Shown here one piece after another: positions 18,424 through 27,521 of a stretch of 64,000 nt of DNA. The notes under the pieces are model-generated. The model was given only the letters and a program-made list of their open reading frames with translations. It searched no databases and was not told where the DNA came from. This DNA is from Fusobacterium varium (lineage in GTDB: Bacteria > Fusobacteriota > Fusobacteriia > Fusobacteriales > Fusobacteriaceae): NCBI GenBank assembly GCA_900637705.1, contig LR134390.1, positions 2,356,001-2,420,000 on the forward strand, given 5' to 3'. Within the stretch, counting starts at the first letter, position 1; the number at the start of each line of letters is the position of its first letter. A program made the position numbers and the translations under genes.

Positions 18424-20067
18424 CTATTTATAATCCACTAATAAATTTTTCTTATAAAAAGCTATTCCTATTTTAACTATGTCCTTTACTCCTCTTTCTT
18501 CTAATATAGCAGTATATTTTTTCTTCTCTATCTGCTCTAAAGCCTCTTTTACATGATATTCTAATTTTTCTTCTGATTCTATTTTAGATAATTTAAACTC
18601 AAATATATAACCAGTATGATTTTTATACCTAGGCTCTAATATTATATCTGCTCTTCCATCTCCTGTTTCTGTATTAGAAAGAACTATATATTCTTTTTCC
18701 AATATTACCATCATTCCTAATACAAATCCATGATAAAAAGCTTCTTTATTATCATAAGAACTCATTGCTACCTGTAATATTCTCCTCAAATTAGATTCAA
18801 AAGAATTTTCTCCTACAATTCTTTTTTTCTTTAAATTAGTGATCATATCTTCAAAGTACCTTGTATTCTTATTAGAAATTTTTTCTAAAAATACTTTTCT
18901 AAAAAATGAATATATTTCTCTATTAGGTATTTTCATAGAAATTTTTTCAGAAGTTATTATTTTATCAAGAGAAAGATATCCTGTGTACAGAAGCAAAGAC
19001 CATAAACTATTTTGTACAGTTAAATCATCAAACAGTAAATTTTCATCTATATATTGTTCTACACTTTCTCCTGAAAATAATTTTTTCAAATCTTCAAAAA
19101 TTTCATTGTCAGCTTCTTTTAAAACTTCATTTATTAAAAAATTATCTGAGCTATTCACCCAATATGATTTCAATAATCTACTTTCTATATAGTACAAAAT
19201 TGACCATGGGTTATATATTTCTGTATTTCCAAACTTATATCCATTATACCAGTCTTTTACAGCTTCTAATTTATACTCGATTTGATAATATTTTAAAGCT
19301 GACTCGACTTCATCTTCCGTAAGTCCAAAATATTGTGAATAGTCATCATCCAATATACTGTAAACCATTAGATTATTTAATCCAGAAAATATTCCTTCTT
19401 TTGCTACTCTTAGTATCCCTGTCATCACTCCAATATAGAGGTATTTATTTCCTTTTAAAGTCGAACTGTACAATCCTCTAAAAAATTCCATAGCTTCTTT
19501 ATAGTAATCATTTTCATATGCGGAAACAATAGCAGTATCATATTCATCAATCAGAACAACTACTTTTTTTCCATATTGATCATATAATAACTGTGACAAA
19601 AATTTTAAGGAATTAATTACTTCAACCTCATTTGCTTCTTTCTTTAAATATTTGATAAACACTTCTTTATCTATTGAATTCAAGCCTTCTAAAATATCTA
19701 TATTTTCTCTGTATACTTCACTTATCAATATCTTAACCTGTTCAAACAGTTTTTCATATGTATTAAATTTAACTTCTTTAAAAGAAATAAATATGACTGG
19801 ATATTGCCCTTGTTCAGCCATTATTGAAGTTTTTTCTATATTTAAATTTTTAAATAGTTCTCTATTTTTTTCATTTCCCTTTATATCATAAAAATATTTC
19901 ACCATAGACATATTTAAGGTTTTTCCAAATCTTCTTGGCCTTGTAAATAATAATGTTTTCCCTATATTTTTAGATATCTCTTTGATAAACAGACTTTTAT
20001 CTGCATAAAAATACTCATTATCTATTATATTTTTAAAATCATCTATTCCTATTGGCAGCTCTTTCAC
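18424..20067 (-). CDS. AAA-ATPase-like + PDDEXK_9 domain protein
   Basis: This protein of about 547 residues belongs to a family that occurs in many copies in fusobacterial and Bacteroidetes genomes. The N-terminal AAA-ATPase-like domain begins LPIGIDDFKNIIDNEYFYADK and carries the TRPRRFGKT P-loop-like motif and VVLIDEYDTAI. The C-terminal PDDEXK_9 nuclease-like domain shows GRADIILEP followed by YIFEFKLSK, that is, D and E-x-K metal ligands. I choose a GTG start at 20067 (good SD GAGAGGTGG, family-typical beginning) over an ATG seven codons upstream. The role is unproven; defence, toxin or mobile-element functions have been proposed. It sits just upstream of hsdR on the same strand, with a terminator between. 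Confidence 0.85.
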   Translation of the reverse strand: MKELPIGIDDFKNIIDNEYFYADKSLFIKEISKNIGKTLLFTRPRRFGKTLNMSMVKYFYDIKGNEKNRELFKNLNIEKTSIMAEQGQYPVIFISFKEVKFNTYEKLFEQVKILISEVYRENIDILEGLNSIDKEVFIKYLKKEANEVEVINSLKFLSQLLYDQYGKKVVVLIDEYDTAIVSAYENDYYKEAMEFFRGLYSSTLKGNKYLYIGVMTGILRVAKEGIFSGLNNLMVYSILDDDYSQYFGLTEDEVESALKYYQIEYKLEAVKDWYNGYKFGNTEIYNPWSILYYIESRLLKSYWVNSSDNFLINEVLKEADNEIFEDLKKLFSGESVEQYIDENLLFDDLTVQNSLWSLLLYTGYLSLDKIITSEKISMKIPNREIYSFFRKVFLEKISNKNTRYFEDMITNLKKKRIVGENSFESNLRRILQVAMSSYDNKEAFYHGFVLGMMVILEKEYIVLSNTETGDGRADIILEPRYKNHTGYIFEFKLSKIESEEKLEYHVKEALEQIEKKKYTAILEERGVKDIVKIGIAFYKKNLLVDYK

Positions 20068-20195
20068 AAATATCCACCTCTCTTTCATCTCATTCTCTTA
20101 TATTATATCATATCTCTTTCTGCTTTTATATTTAATCTCTAATTATATTCCTAATTTCTTTTCAAAATACTTTTCTTTAATACTTAATTAATGTA

Positions 20196-20233
20196 AAAAG
20201 ACCATAGACAATTTTAATTGCCTATAGCCTTCC
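20196..20233 (-). terminator. Intrinsic terminator after the sulfatase operon
   Basis: GGCTATAGGCAATT and AATTGTCTATGGTC pair fully (with G-U) around a 2-base centre, followed by TTTTT on the minus strand. Confidence 0.8.
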
Positions 20234-20247
20234 AAAATTTTTATTTT

Positions 20248-21612
20248 TTAATTATATGAAATATAGTCATCTTTATTCTTGCTTGAAGCAGTTTCACACT
20301 CTACTTTATTTACTTTATATCCTTTTTTTATCTCAAGTGCTCCCTTTAAGATAGGATCATCAGTTTGAATCTGTTTTTCAAGCAATACTTTTCTTAGATT
20401 TTCCAGAACCTCTTTGTATCCAGAATCATTTACAAGATTGTTTCTTTCTGTTGGATCATAATATAGATCAAAGAGCCCTTCACTATATTTAACTTTTTCT
20501 TTTAATCCATTATTCATAAGAAAATCTTTTGGCACAGACTCATCTATATTTGAAAGATTAATTTTATTCCAAGATTCATCATAATATTTTATATACTTGT
20601 AACGTTTTGTTCTCACACATCTTACAGGTTCATAAGATGTATGGAAATTTATTTCAGCAAATATATATTCATCAAGCAAAGCTTTATTATCAACAAAAGC
20701 TCTAGCAAAAGACTTCCCTTCTAAATAATCAGGTTTATTCAAGTTAAGAAGTTCACATAATGTAGGAAATACATCTATTTGTGAAACTAAACTATCTACA
20801 ACTTTTCCATTAGAATCAGCATTAGGAACTTTCATTATCAATGAAACTCCTATTCCAGTATCTGTAAGATTGCATTTATTAAATGGAAGTGCCACTCCAT
20901 GATCTGTTGTAAAAATTATAATAGAATTTTCATAAAGATTATTTCTTTTTAAAGCATCCATTATCATTTTTATATTTTCATCTGCATAGTGAGCAGTTGT
21001 CATATATTGAGCATGGTCATGTCTGTTTTCCTCATTATTAGTAATTGGATAAGGAGGAACTACATATCTTTCATCTATAATTTCAGCCACTTCTATAGGA
21101 TAAGGTCTATGAGTGCTGTGCATTCCAAAAGACAACAGAAATGGTTTTTCATCATTATAGTTATCAAGCCATTTTACTACTTCAGCAGCATTATTTCTAT
21201 CCCATAAATGTAACTCTTCTTTTTTAAATGGTTTAGAATCAGTTGTAATTATTTCCTTATATCCTAAATTATGCAATCCATTTTTTTCTAAATCCAGATA
21301 CCACCCATATTCATGTTGTATTCCACACAAACAAGTATTATATCCATTATTTTTTAAAAAATTAGCTAAATGTTTTTCAGGATTATAAAGAGAAAATCCT
21401 CTTTGAGCTAATCCAAGCATTCCATTTTGATGTGGAAAAGTTCCTGTTAAAAGAGCAGCTCTGCTTGGAGAACAAGTTGGTCCTGCACAAAAAGCATTTG
21501 TAAAAACCACAGAATCTTCTGCCAGTTTCTTTAGATTTTCAGTTGGAATATCATACCCATAAGGACTCAACATTCTTCCACTGTCATGTGTATTTATATA
21601 TATAACATTCAT
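20248..21612 (-). CDS. Cys-type sulfatase
   Basis: A 454-residue sulfatase of the alkaline-phosphatase superfamily. The signature GPTCSPSRAALLTG places the formylglycine precursor at Cys47. Metal ligands are visible in YINTHDSG near the start (an unusual H-D instead of the common D-D) and in FTTDHG. It removes sulfate esters. No signal peptide is present, so it probably acts in the cytoplasm on an imported sulfated sugar. A formylglycine-generating radical SAM enzyme would be needed and is not in this window. It is the last gene of a PTS-nanE-DUF3604-sulfatase unit, 19 bp after its neighbour. The substrate is inferred only loosely from nanE. Confidence 0.88.
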   Translation of the reverse strand: MNVIYINTHDSGRMLSPYGYDIPTENLKKLAEDSVVFTNAFCAGPTCSPSRAALLTGTFPHQNGMLGLAQRGFSLYNPEKHLANFLKNNGYNTCLCGIQHEYGWYLDLEKNGLHNLGYKEIITTDSKPFKKEELHLWDRNNAAEVVKWLDNYNDEKPFLLSFGMHSTHRPYPIEVAEIIDERYVVPPYPITNNEENRHDHAQYMTTAHYADENIKMIMDALKRNNLYENSIIIFTTDHGVALPFNKCNLTDTGIGVSLIMKVPNADSNGKVVDSLVSQIDVFPTLCELLNLNKPDYLEGKSFARAFVDNKALLDEYIFAEINFHTSYEPVRCVRTKRYKYIKYYDESWNKINLSNIDESVPKDFLMNNGLKEKVKYSEGLFDLYYDPTERNNLVNDSGYKEVLENLRKVLLEKQIQTDDPILKGALEIKKGYKVNKVECETASSKNKDDYISYN

Positions 21613-21631
21613 CTGTTGCTGATAGCCTCCT

Positions 21632-23163
21632 TTATTTTACAAATATAGGGGAACTCCATGCAGCTCCACCATCTTTCTGCCATACTCTCACTCTAACATT
21701 TGAAATGTTAGTAGTATCTATAGTTTTTTCTATTCTTCTTGTGTAGCCTGAAACAGGAACAGCTTTAGAAAGCTTTATTTTATAAGCATTATGCCACCAA
21801 GGATCAGTTCTGTAATACTCTGTAAAATTAAAGTTTTCTTTTAAAAGGTCTTCTGCTTCTTCCAATAATGGTATCAATCTAGAAGATTCAAATAATTCTT
21901 TTACCTCAAACTTATACTCTTTTCCATCAACTGTAAGAGTGATAAAACTATCAATAGGAGCTGATATTTCAAATATAAACCCTTCTGTTGTTACAGCACT
22001 AGGTCCCATCCATTTTCCTGTAGCTGTTGTTTTATATGAAGTTAAATCAAATTTACAACTGTTGTCTGTAACATCATATAGACGCTGTCCAAAATTACTC
22101 CAGCATTTTTCAATAGATAAAATTTTCCCTTCTGTTGAAAGAGAACCACTCCAGTTTCTTGATTTTATATCAGGAAATATCCTTCTGTCTGGTCCCCAGC
22201 CAAAGTCTGCTTTAAATTTAAATTGAACATTTTTATCAAGAGCTTTCTTTTCCCATGTTGAAGTATGAGGAATCATTTCAGTTGTTATATTATCTTCTAT
22301 AATCTCTATTCTATCTATTGCATTTGAAGCTTCTACATTTAGTACAAGTTTAGAGTCTTTTTTTGGAGTTACACTCCCCCCCATGATAGTATCATCTATT
22401 GAAAAATCCAGTTTTATTCTATCTTTGCTTACTCCATAGACTCTTTTATTTATAAAGGCATCCCAAATACTTTCTTTTGTATTATCCTCAGCCAATACAG
22501 CAATGTATCCAAATCCATAAACTCCAGGAACAGAATGATTATCTCCAGAAGCTATCACTCCAAATTGATGTCCTTTCTCCCAACCTTTTCTACAGCTGTT
22601 ACTCCTGTTCTAGGTCCCATATGAATATGTCTGTCCATTGTAAACTGACTTTCGTCATTTTCACTAGAACCATGTGATGAATAAATTTCTGCAAATGGTG
22701 AAAACTTATCATTGTGTGTTTCCCAGTTTTTTCCCCTATGACCAAGTTCATATGCCAGATGATGAGGAATAGCTATACAATCAACCTCTCTAAAGTTTTT
22801 TTCAAGCTCTGAATATCTAAGAGGAAAATATGGATTTTGATTATTCTTTAAAAAGAAAACATTATGATCTCCATCTTTTCCTGCTCCCTGCCATTCATAT
22901 CCCATGAACATAGGGAAGCCCTCTTTATTAACTTTTTCAGTAAATTCTCTTATATATTCCCAATCAGCCTGTACTTTGTCCATAGAGTAAATATCCTCTA
23001 CTCCCAGTCCACACTCATCTTTTCTCATATAATATGGATAATATGCAAAAGGCCAGAAATCAAAAATATCTTTCACCTGCTCAAACCATAAGGGTAATTT
23101 ATTTATACTCTCATGATGTAGATTACTGTGCATATCACTCCATAGTATTTTATATTTGTTCAT
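21632..23163 (-). CDS. DUF3604/PHP-like metallohydrolase, frame broken at an A4 run
   Basis: The two open frames 23163-22555 and 22558-21632 are halves of one 510-residue protein. At 22586-22589 one added base changes EKVGRKD-stop to EKGWEKGHQFGVIASGDNHS, which joins them cleanly. The N-terminal half resembles PHP/DUF3604 proteins, with metal-binding His clusters WSDMHSNLHHE, AIPHHLAYE and SGDNHS. The C-terminal half is beta-rich with no known catalytic motif. DUF3604 proteins are often found with sulfatases and glycan-use genes, as here (sulfatase 19 bp downstream, nanE 18 bp upstream). The reaction is unknown; a phosphoester or sugar-derivative hydrolase is plausible. No signal peptide is seen. 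Confidence 0.72.
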
Positions 23164-23181
23164 AATTTTTCACCAACCTCT

Positions 23182-23865
23182 CTAATATTTTAATGGAATT
23201 TTCCTTTTGTATTTATTCATAATACTTGTGAATCTCAATGTTGATAGATGAGGTCTTGTGATTGCGCTTCCAATTACAACAGCATGAGCTCCAAGATAAA
23301 GACTTTGAATTGCTTCTTCAGGAGAAGTAATTTTCCCTTCCATGATTACAAATCCTAGTCCTTCACAGGCTTCTACAATTCTTGCCAGTTCTTCAAAATC
23401 TGGTGAATCTGTAGATTTTGGATTATCATTGAATCTATATAGTGTAGGAGCAACCATATGTGCTCCTATTTTTAAAGCTTCTCTTGCCTCTTCAGCATTT
23501 CTGATATCAGCAAGTATTAATAAATCAGGATATTTTTCTTTTATTTCTGGAATAAGCTCATAAGCTTTTCTTCCATAACTATTTACTCTATTTGTAGCAT
23601 CAACTGCCACAATATCAGCCCCAGCATTTACTATTTCATCTACCTCTTTCATACTTGGGGTGATAAAGACATCTTCTGTTTCCATATTTATCTTCCACAA
23701 ACCAATAATGGGCTTGTTTGTAATTTTTCTTACTTTTATTATATTTTCAGGTGTATCTATTCTATATCCACAGGCATCTCCCCATTCACCACATGCTACC
23801 AGTTTTTCAATTATTTCTGGAAGATAAAGCGGATCAGTCTTTTTTACCTGACAAGATAAAATCAA
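23182..23865 (-). CDS. nanE: N-acetylmannosamine-6-phosphate 2-epimerase
   Basis: NanE interconverts ManNAc-6-P and GlcNAc-6-P. The TIM barrel is well conserved: LILSCQ at the start, PIIGLWK, DIVAVDATNR, ILADIRNAEEA, MVAPTLYRF and AVVIGSAITRP. The start is uncertain. A TTG at 23865 keeps the whole frame. An ATG at 23870 has the better SD spacing (AGAGGA, 8 bases) but would need one extra T in the following T3. Placement behind a PTS EIICB gene and before the DUF3604-like and sulfatase genes suggests use of an amino sugar, possibly sulfated. No nanA or nagA/nagB lies in the window. Confidence 0.9.
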   Translation of the reverse strand: MILSCQVKKTDPLYLPEIIEKLVACGEWGDACGYRIDTPENIIKVRKITNKPIIGLWKINMETEDVFITPSMKEVDEIVNAGADIVAVDATNRVNSYGRKAYELIPEIKEKYPDLLILADIRNAEEAREALKIGAHMVAPTLYRFNDNPKSTDSPDFEELARIVEACEGLGFVIMEGKITSPEEAIQSLYLGAHAVVIGSAITRPHLSTLRFTSIMNKYKRKIPLKY

Positions 23866-23942
23866 ACCATTTTTTATGTCCTCTATTATTTTTTATTTTT
23901 ATTATTCATAAGAATCACTATCCTTATATTATATATTATACT

Positions 23943-25517
23943 CTATAATGTGGCAACATATTCGTCAATTTCTGTTCTAATAAGATTTACTGTTGGTCCA
24001 TAAATGATTTGAAGATTTTTTCCTCTAGTAACAACATTATGTGCCCCTGTTTGTTTTAACATATCAATATTTACTTTATCAAGTTTTTTAACTGATACTC
24101 TTAATCTTGTAGCACAATTATCAAGATCAGCAATATTTTCCATTCCTCCTAAAGCTTCAATTATAGTTTTAGCTTCTCCAGAAGTATATTTTCCTTTTAA
24201 GCTCTTCTCTTGTTCCTCATCATCTTCTCTTCCTGGTGTTTTAGCATTCAATTTTTCTATAAGAAATTTGAATAGGAAATAATTTACTATAAATATAGGA
24301 ATTCCTAAGATAAGTATCCAAATGTAATTAGTTTTAGAATTTCCTTGGAATACTCCAAATAGTAAAAATTCAACCAATCCAGCTGAGAAAGTAGACCCTA
24401 TTGTAATTTTAGCTATTGCTGCAATAACAAAAGATATTGCAAAGGAAACTGCTTCTGCTACAAAAAGCAGAGGTGAAGCAAATAATAAAGCAAATGATAT
24501 TGGTTCAGTAACTCCAGTTAAGAAACTTGTAAGTCCTATTGAAAATAAGAAACCGAATGTTGCTTTTCTTTTTGGTCCTTTTGGAATAGCTGTATACATA
24601 GCTAAACATATAGCTGGCATTGTAAATATCATATGGAAATATCTTCCACTGTTATATAAAGCTATATTTGAAAAATATCTAACTGTATTGTGATCAGCTA
24701 ATTGTGCAAGAAATATATTCTGCCACCCTTCAATAACTTTTCCTCCAACCTCTAAAGTTCCTCCAGCAGCTGTAGTCCAGAATGGAAGATAGAATACATG
24801 GTGAAGACCTAAAACATAGAATCCTCTAAGAACAAGCCCATATATAAAAGCTCCAAATATTCCCAATCCCTGAGTAAGAACTCCAAAATAAGCAATCATA
24901 GCTGCTATTGCCGGCCAAACAAAAACCATGATTAAAGATATAATCATAAATACAATTGTATTAACTATTGGAACAAACCTTGATCCTCCAAAGAAAGCCA
25001 GCACATCAGGGAGTTTAGTTTTATAATATTTATTATGAACTACCCCAGTTACAATACCAGCTAAAACTCCTCCAAAAACATTCATATTAAGAGTTTTTAT
25101 TCCAAACTGTACAGCTTGTCCATAAAGACGTATATCTGCACCAGCAGGAGCTCCTTTTCCAAAAATACTTATAAATGCTCCTGTTCCTGTCAAAAGAACA
25201 AAATAACCAACAACTGCTGAAAGACCAGCAGATCCTTTTTCATTTTTTGCTAATCCAGCAGCTATACCTACAGCAAAAATTAATGGCAATGCAGCAAAAA
25301 CCCCATTTCCTACAGCATTCATTAATTTAAGCAACCCTTGCAATGCAGCATTATCTAAGACAGAATAAGCCTTTATAGCTGCTCCTGATGATAATGCAGC
25401 AGAAATCCCAAGTAAAAGTCCTGCTACTGGTAAAATAGAAATAGGCATCATGATAGCTTTACCTAACTGTTGTCCTAAGCTAAAAAGATTGTCTTTTAAA
25501 CTAACTTTCCCTTCCAT
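23943..25517 (-). CDS. PTS EIICB transporter, glucose/N-acetylglucosamine superfamily
   Basis: This 524-residue protein has an N-terminal EIIC domain with about ten membrane segments (IMMPISILPVAGLLLG, GLHHVFYLPFWT, GVTEPISFALLF). A linker rich in charged residues follows, then a C-terminal EIIB domain with the phosphorylated cysteine in DNCATRLRVSV. No EIIA domain is fused, so a separate EIIA is needed. It imports and phosphorylates a sugar. With nanE next in the operon, ManNAc or a related amino sugar is the likely substrate. The ATG at 25517 follows GGAGG; an ATG five codons upstream has no SD. It is divergent from the GntR/UTRA regulator at 25691. Confidence 0.9.
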   Translation of the reverse strand: MEGKVSLKDNLFSLGQQLGKAIMMPISILPVAGLLLGISAALSSGAAIKAYSVLDNAALQGLLKLMNAVGNGVFAALPLIFAVGIAAGLAKNEKGSAGLSAVVGYFVLLTGTGAFISIFGKGAPAGADIRLYGQAVQFGIKTLNMNVFGGVLAGIVTGVVHNKYYKTKLPDVLAFFGGSRFVPIVNTIVFMIISLIMVFVWPAIAAMIAYFGVLTQGLGIFGAFIYGLVLRGFYVLGLHHVFYLPFWTTAAGGTLEVGGKVIEGWQNIFLAQLADHNTVRYFSNIALYNSGRYFHMIFTMPAICLAMYTAIPKGPKRKATFGFLFSIGLTSFLTGVTEPISFALLFASPLLFVAEAVSFAISFVIAAIAKITIGSTFSAGLVEFLLFGVFQGNSKTNYIWILILGIPIFIVNYFLFKFLIEKLNAKTPGREDDEEQEKSLKGKYTSGEAKTIIEALGGMENIADLDNCATRLRVSVKKLDKVNIDMLKQTGAHNVVTRGKNLQIIYGPTVNLIRTEIDEYVATL

Positions 25518-25603
25518 AATCAACCTCCACATTTAATTTATGTACTTTATTTCATTGATGTACTCCAACTAAGTTGATTATAATTCAAAAAAAAACACTT
25601 GTC

Positions 25604-25625
25604 AATACAAATTATTTGTTGTATT
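25604..25625. promoter_or_regulatory. Inverted repeat in the divergent PTS/GntR intergenic region
   Basis: AATACAA-8 bp-TTGTATT is a perfect 7-bp inverted repeat. A further TTGTATT half-site lies at 25642. The position between the divergent PTS operon and its regulator makes it the best operator candidate for the GntR/UTRA protein. Confidence 0.5.
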
Positions 25626-25690
25626 ATACATTATATAAAACTTGTATTATTTTTTTAAAAGTTGTAAATATAAAATAAGGAGAGGATATT

Positions 25691-26410
25691 ATGGAAGATA
25701 AAAAAGTTTCAAAGTATCAATTGATAGAAAGTTATATAGTCGAAGGAATACAAAGTAATCATTATAAAGTTAATGATATTCTTCCAACAGAAGCAGAACT
25801 GGCTGAAAAGTTCAACTGTTCCAGAGTTACTGTTCGTCAGGCATTAAGTAATCTGGCATATAAAGGTATTATCTATAGAATACAAGGGAAAGGATCTTTT
25901 GTATCAAAGGAAAATACTTTAAAACGTTCTCCACTCTTAAAAAGTTTTACAGAAGATATTCTTGATATGGGGAAAAAGCCATGGTCAATAGTAGAAACTT
26001 TTTACATAACAAAAGTTGGAGAGCATATTGGAAGGATAATGGGACTAAAGCCTAATGAAAAAATCTATTATATTGAAAGAATAAGATTTGCTGATAATGA
26101 TCCTATTCTTTTTGAAAAAACATATATGGAAATATCTAAACACCCTGAAATATCAGTAAAAATATTAGAAGGCTCTAAATATGAATATGCTAAAAAACAT
26201 GGAATGGAAATATCTATTTCTTATCAAAATATAACTCCTGTATTTCCTCCTGAAAATATAGCTGAAAAATTAAAAATTTCTTCTAAAACACCTATTTTAA
26301 AATTGTCAAATGTTACATATTTATCAAATGGAGAACTTTTTGATTACAACGAATTATATATGAATACTGAATTGTATCAACTGAATATAGTAAAAAAAGT
26401 TGAAAAATAA
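25691..26410 (+). CDS. GntR family regulator, HutC/UTRA subfamily
   Basis: This 239-residue regulator has an N-terminal winged helix (DILPTEAELAEKFNCSRVTVRQALSNLAYKG, about residues 25-60, with IYRIQGKGSFV as the wing). A UTRA effector domain (about 90-235) follows, which in this subfamily binds a sugar phosphate. It is divergent from the PTS-nanE-sulfatase operon and probably represses it until ManNAc-6-P, GlcNAc-6-P or a similar compound builds up (inference). AAGGAGAGG precedes the ATG. Confidence 0.92.
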   Translation: MEDKKVSKYQLIESYIVEGIQSNHYKVNDILPTEAELAEKFNCSRVTVRQALSNLAYKGIIYRIQGKGSFVSKENTLKRSPLLKSFTEDILDMGKKPWSIVETFYITKVGEHIGRIMGLKPNEKIYYIERIRFADNDPILFEKTYMEISKHPEISVKILEGSKYEYAKKHGMEISISYQNITPVFPPENIAEKLKISSKTPILKLSNVTYLSNGELFDYNELYMNTELYQLNIVKKVEK

Positions 26411-26437
26411 TTTTTTAATATCATAAAATATACTGTT

Positions 26438-26492
26438 GAGGAACTCATATATTTTTAAATTTATTTTTCAGTAATATGGGTTCTTCTTTTTC
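26438..26492 (+). terminator. Intrinsic terminator after the GntR/UTRA gene
   Basis: GAGGAACTCATAT pairs with ATATGGGTTCTTC (G-U allowed) and is followed by TTTT on the plus strand. The remaining stretch to 26705 is very AT-rich with no gene visible. Confidence 0.6.
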
Positions 26493-26705
26493 CAAAATTT
26501 TATCTTAAAAAAAATCTCAACATTTCTCAATATTAGAAAAACTTATTTATATCAAAAATATAAATAAATTTTACTCAATAAAATAAATAAAATTACAAAA
26601 ATAAAAAAAGATAATTAAAATTGAATTAACCTTGAAAGAATCAAAATTAAATAAGTTCAATGGTATCTGTAAATTATCTTTTTATATTTAAATATATATA
26701 TAGAA

Positions 26706-27509
26706 TTATATTTTTTTAAATATTGGTTCCATTTTTTTAAAAGAACAAATATATTTTTTCCCAGCATTTCTCAAAAAATCATAAACAATATCAAAGTCTT
26801 TAGCTACATCTTCTTTTTTATGAGCATCAGAACCTACTGTTATAATCTCTCCACCAAGTTCAAAATATCTATTTAATACTTTTATATGGGGATAAAATCT
26901 ATCTTCCCTATATCTATAACCTGAAGTATTTATCTCTATTCCTTTTCCTTTGGAAATAATCTTTTTTAATATTTCATCAATAATATCTCTTTGAATTTCA
27001 TAATTTAATCCTTTGGAGGCATCTCCACCATATCTTGTGATGAAATCAAGATGTCCATAAACATTGTACTCCTCATATACTTCAACATTTTTTAATACAT
27101 TTTCAAAATACATGGTCTGTATCTCATCTTTCGTCTTTCCTTTATGTATCTCTCCAAAGGATATATCTTTTCCATTAATTGCATGGCTAGATGCAATTAC
27201 AAAATCAAAAGGATACTTTTTTATTTTCTCCTCTAAATATTTCTTTGTATGAGGTTGTATTCCAACTTCCACCCCTAATTTTATTTCTATATCTTTTCTA
27301 TATTTTTCTTTCATAATTCCTATCTTCTGAGTATAACTTTCTAAATCTAATATCCACTTTCCAGTTATGCCCTCCATATCATATTCCAAATGATCTGTTA
27401 TTGCTATCTCTTCAATCCCCATACTTATAGCCTTTAATATTAATTCATCTATATTTTGAATTGAATCTCCTGAAAATTCACTATGTAAATGATAGTCACT
27501 TAAAATCAT
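26706..27509 (-). CDS. PHP-domain phosphatase, histidinol-phosphatase (HisK/HisJ) family
   Basis: A 267-residue metal-dependent phosphoesterase of the PHP family. The metal-binding motifs are DYHLHSEFSGDS at the start, ITDHLE, GVEVGIQP, IASSHAINGKDI, YGHLDFITRYG and GSDAHKKEDV. The family includes histidinol-phosphatase, but no his gene is nearby. It is the last gene of an ABC importer operon, 12 bp after the ATPase gene. Dephosphorylation of the imported compound or its breakdown product is therefore at least as likely as a role in histidine synthesis. The SD AAGAGG precedes the ATG. Confidence 0.85.
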   Translation of the reverse strand: MILSDYHLHSEFSGDSIQNIDELILKAISMGIEEIAITDHLEYDMEGITGKWILDLESYTQKIGIMKEKYRKDIEIKLGVEVGIQPHTKKYLEEKIKKYPFDFVIASSHAINGKDISFGEIHKGKTKDEIQTMYFENVLKNVEVYEEYNVYGHLDFITRYGGDASKGLNYEIQRDIIDEILKKIISKGKGIEINTSGYRYREDRFYPHIKVLNRYFELGGEIITVGSDAHKKEDVAKDFDIVYDFLRNAGKKYICSFKKMEPIFKKI

Positions 27510-27521
27510 ATTTACCTCTTT

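Noticed and set aside
26706-27509. Histidine biosynthesis gene hisK
   Set aside because: The PHP family fits, but the gene is embedded in an ABC importer operon and no other his gene is near, so I did not give the symbol.
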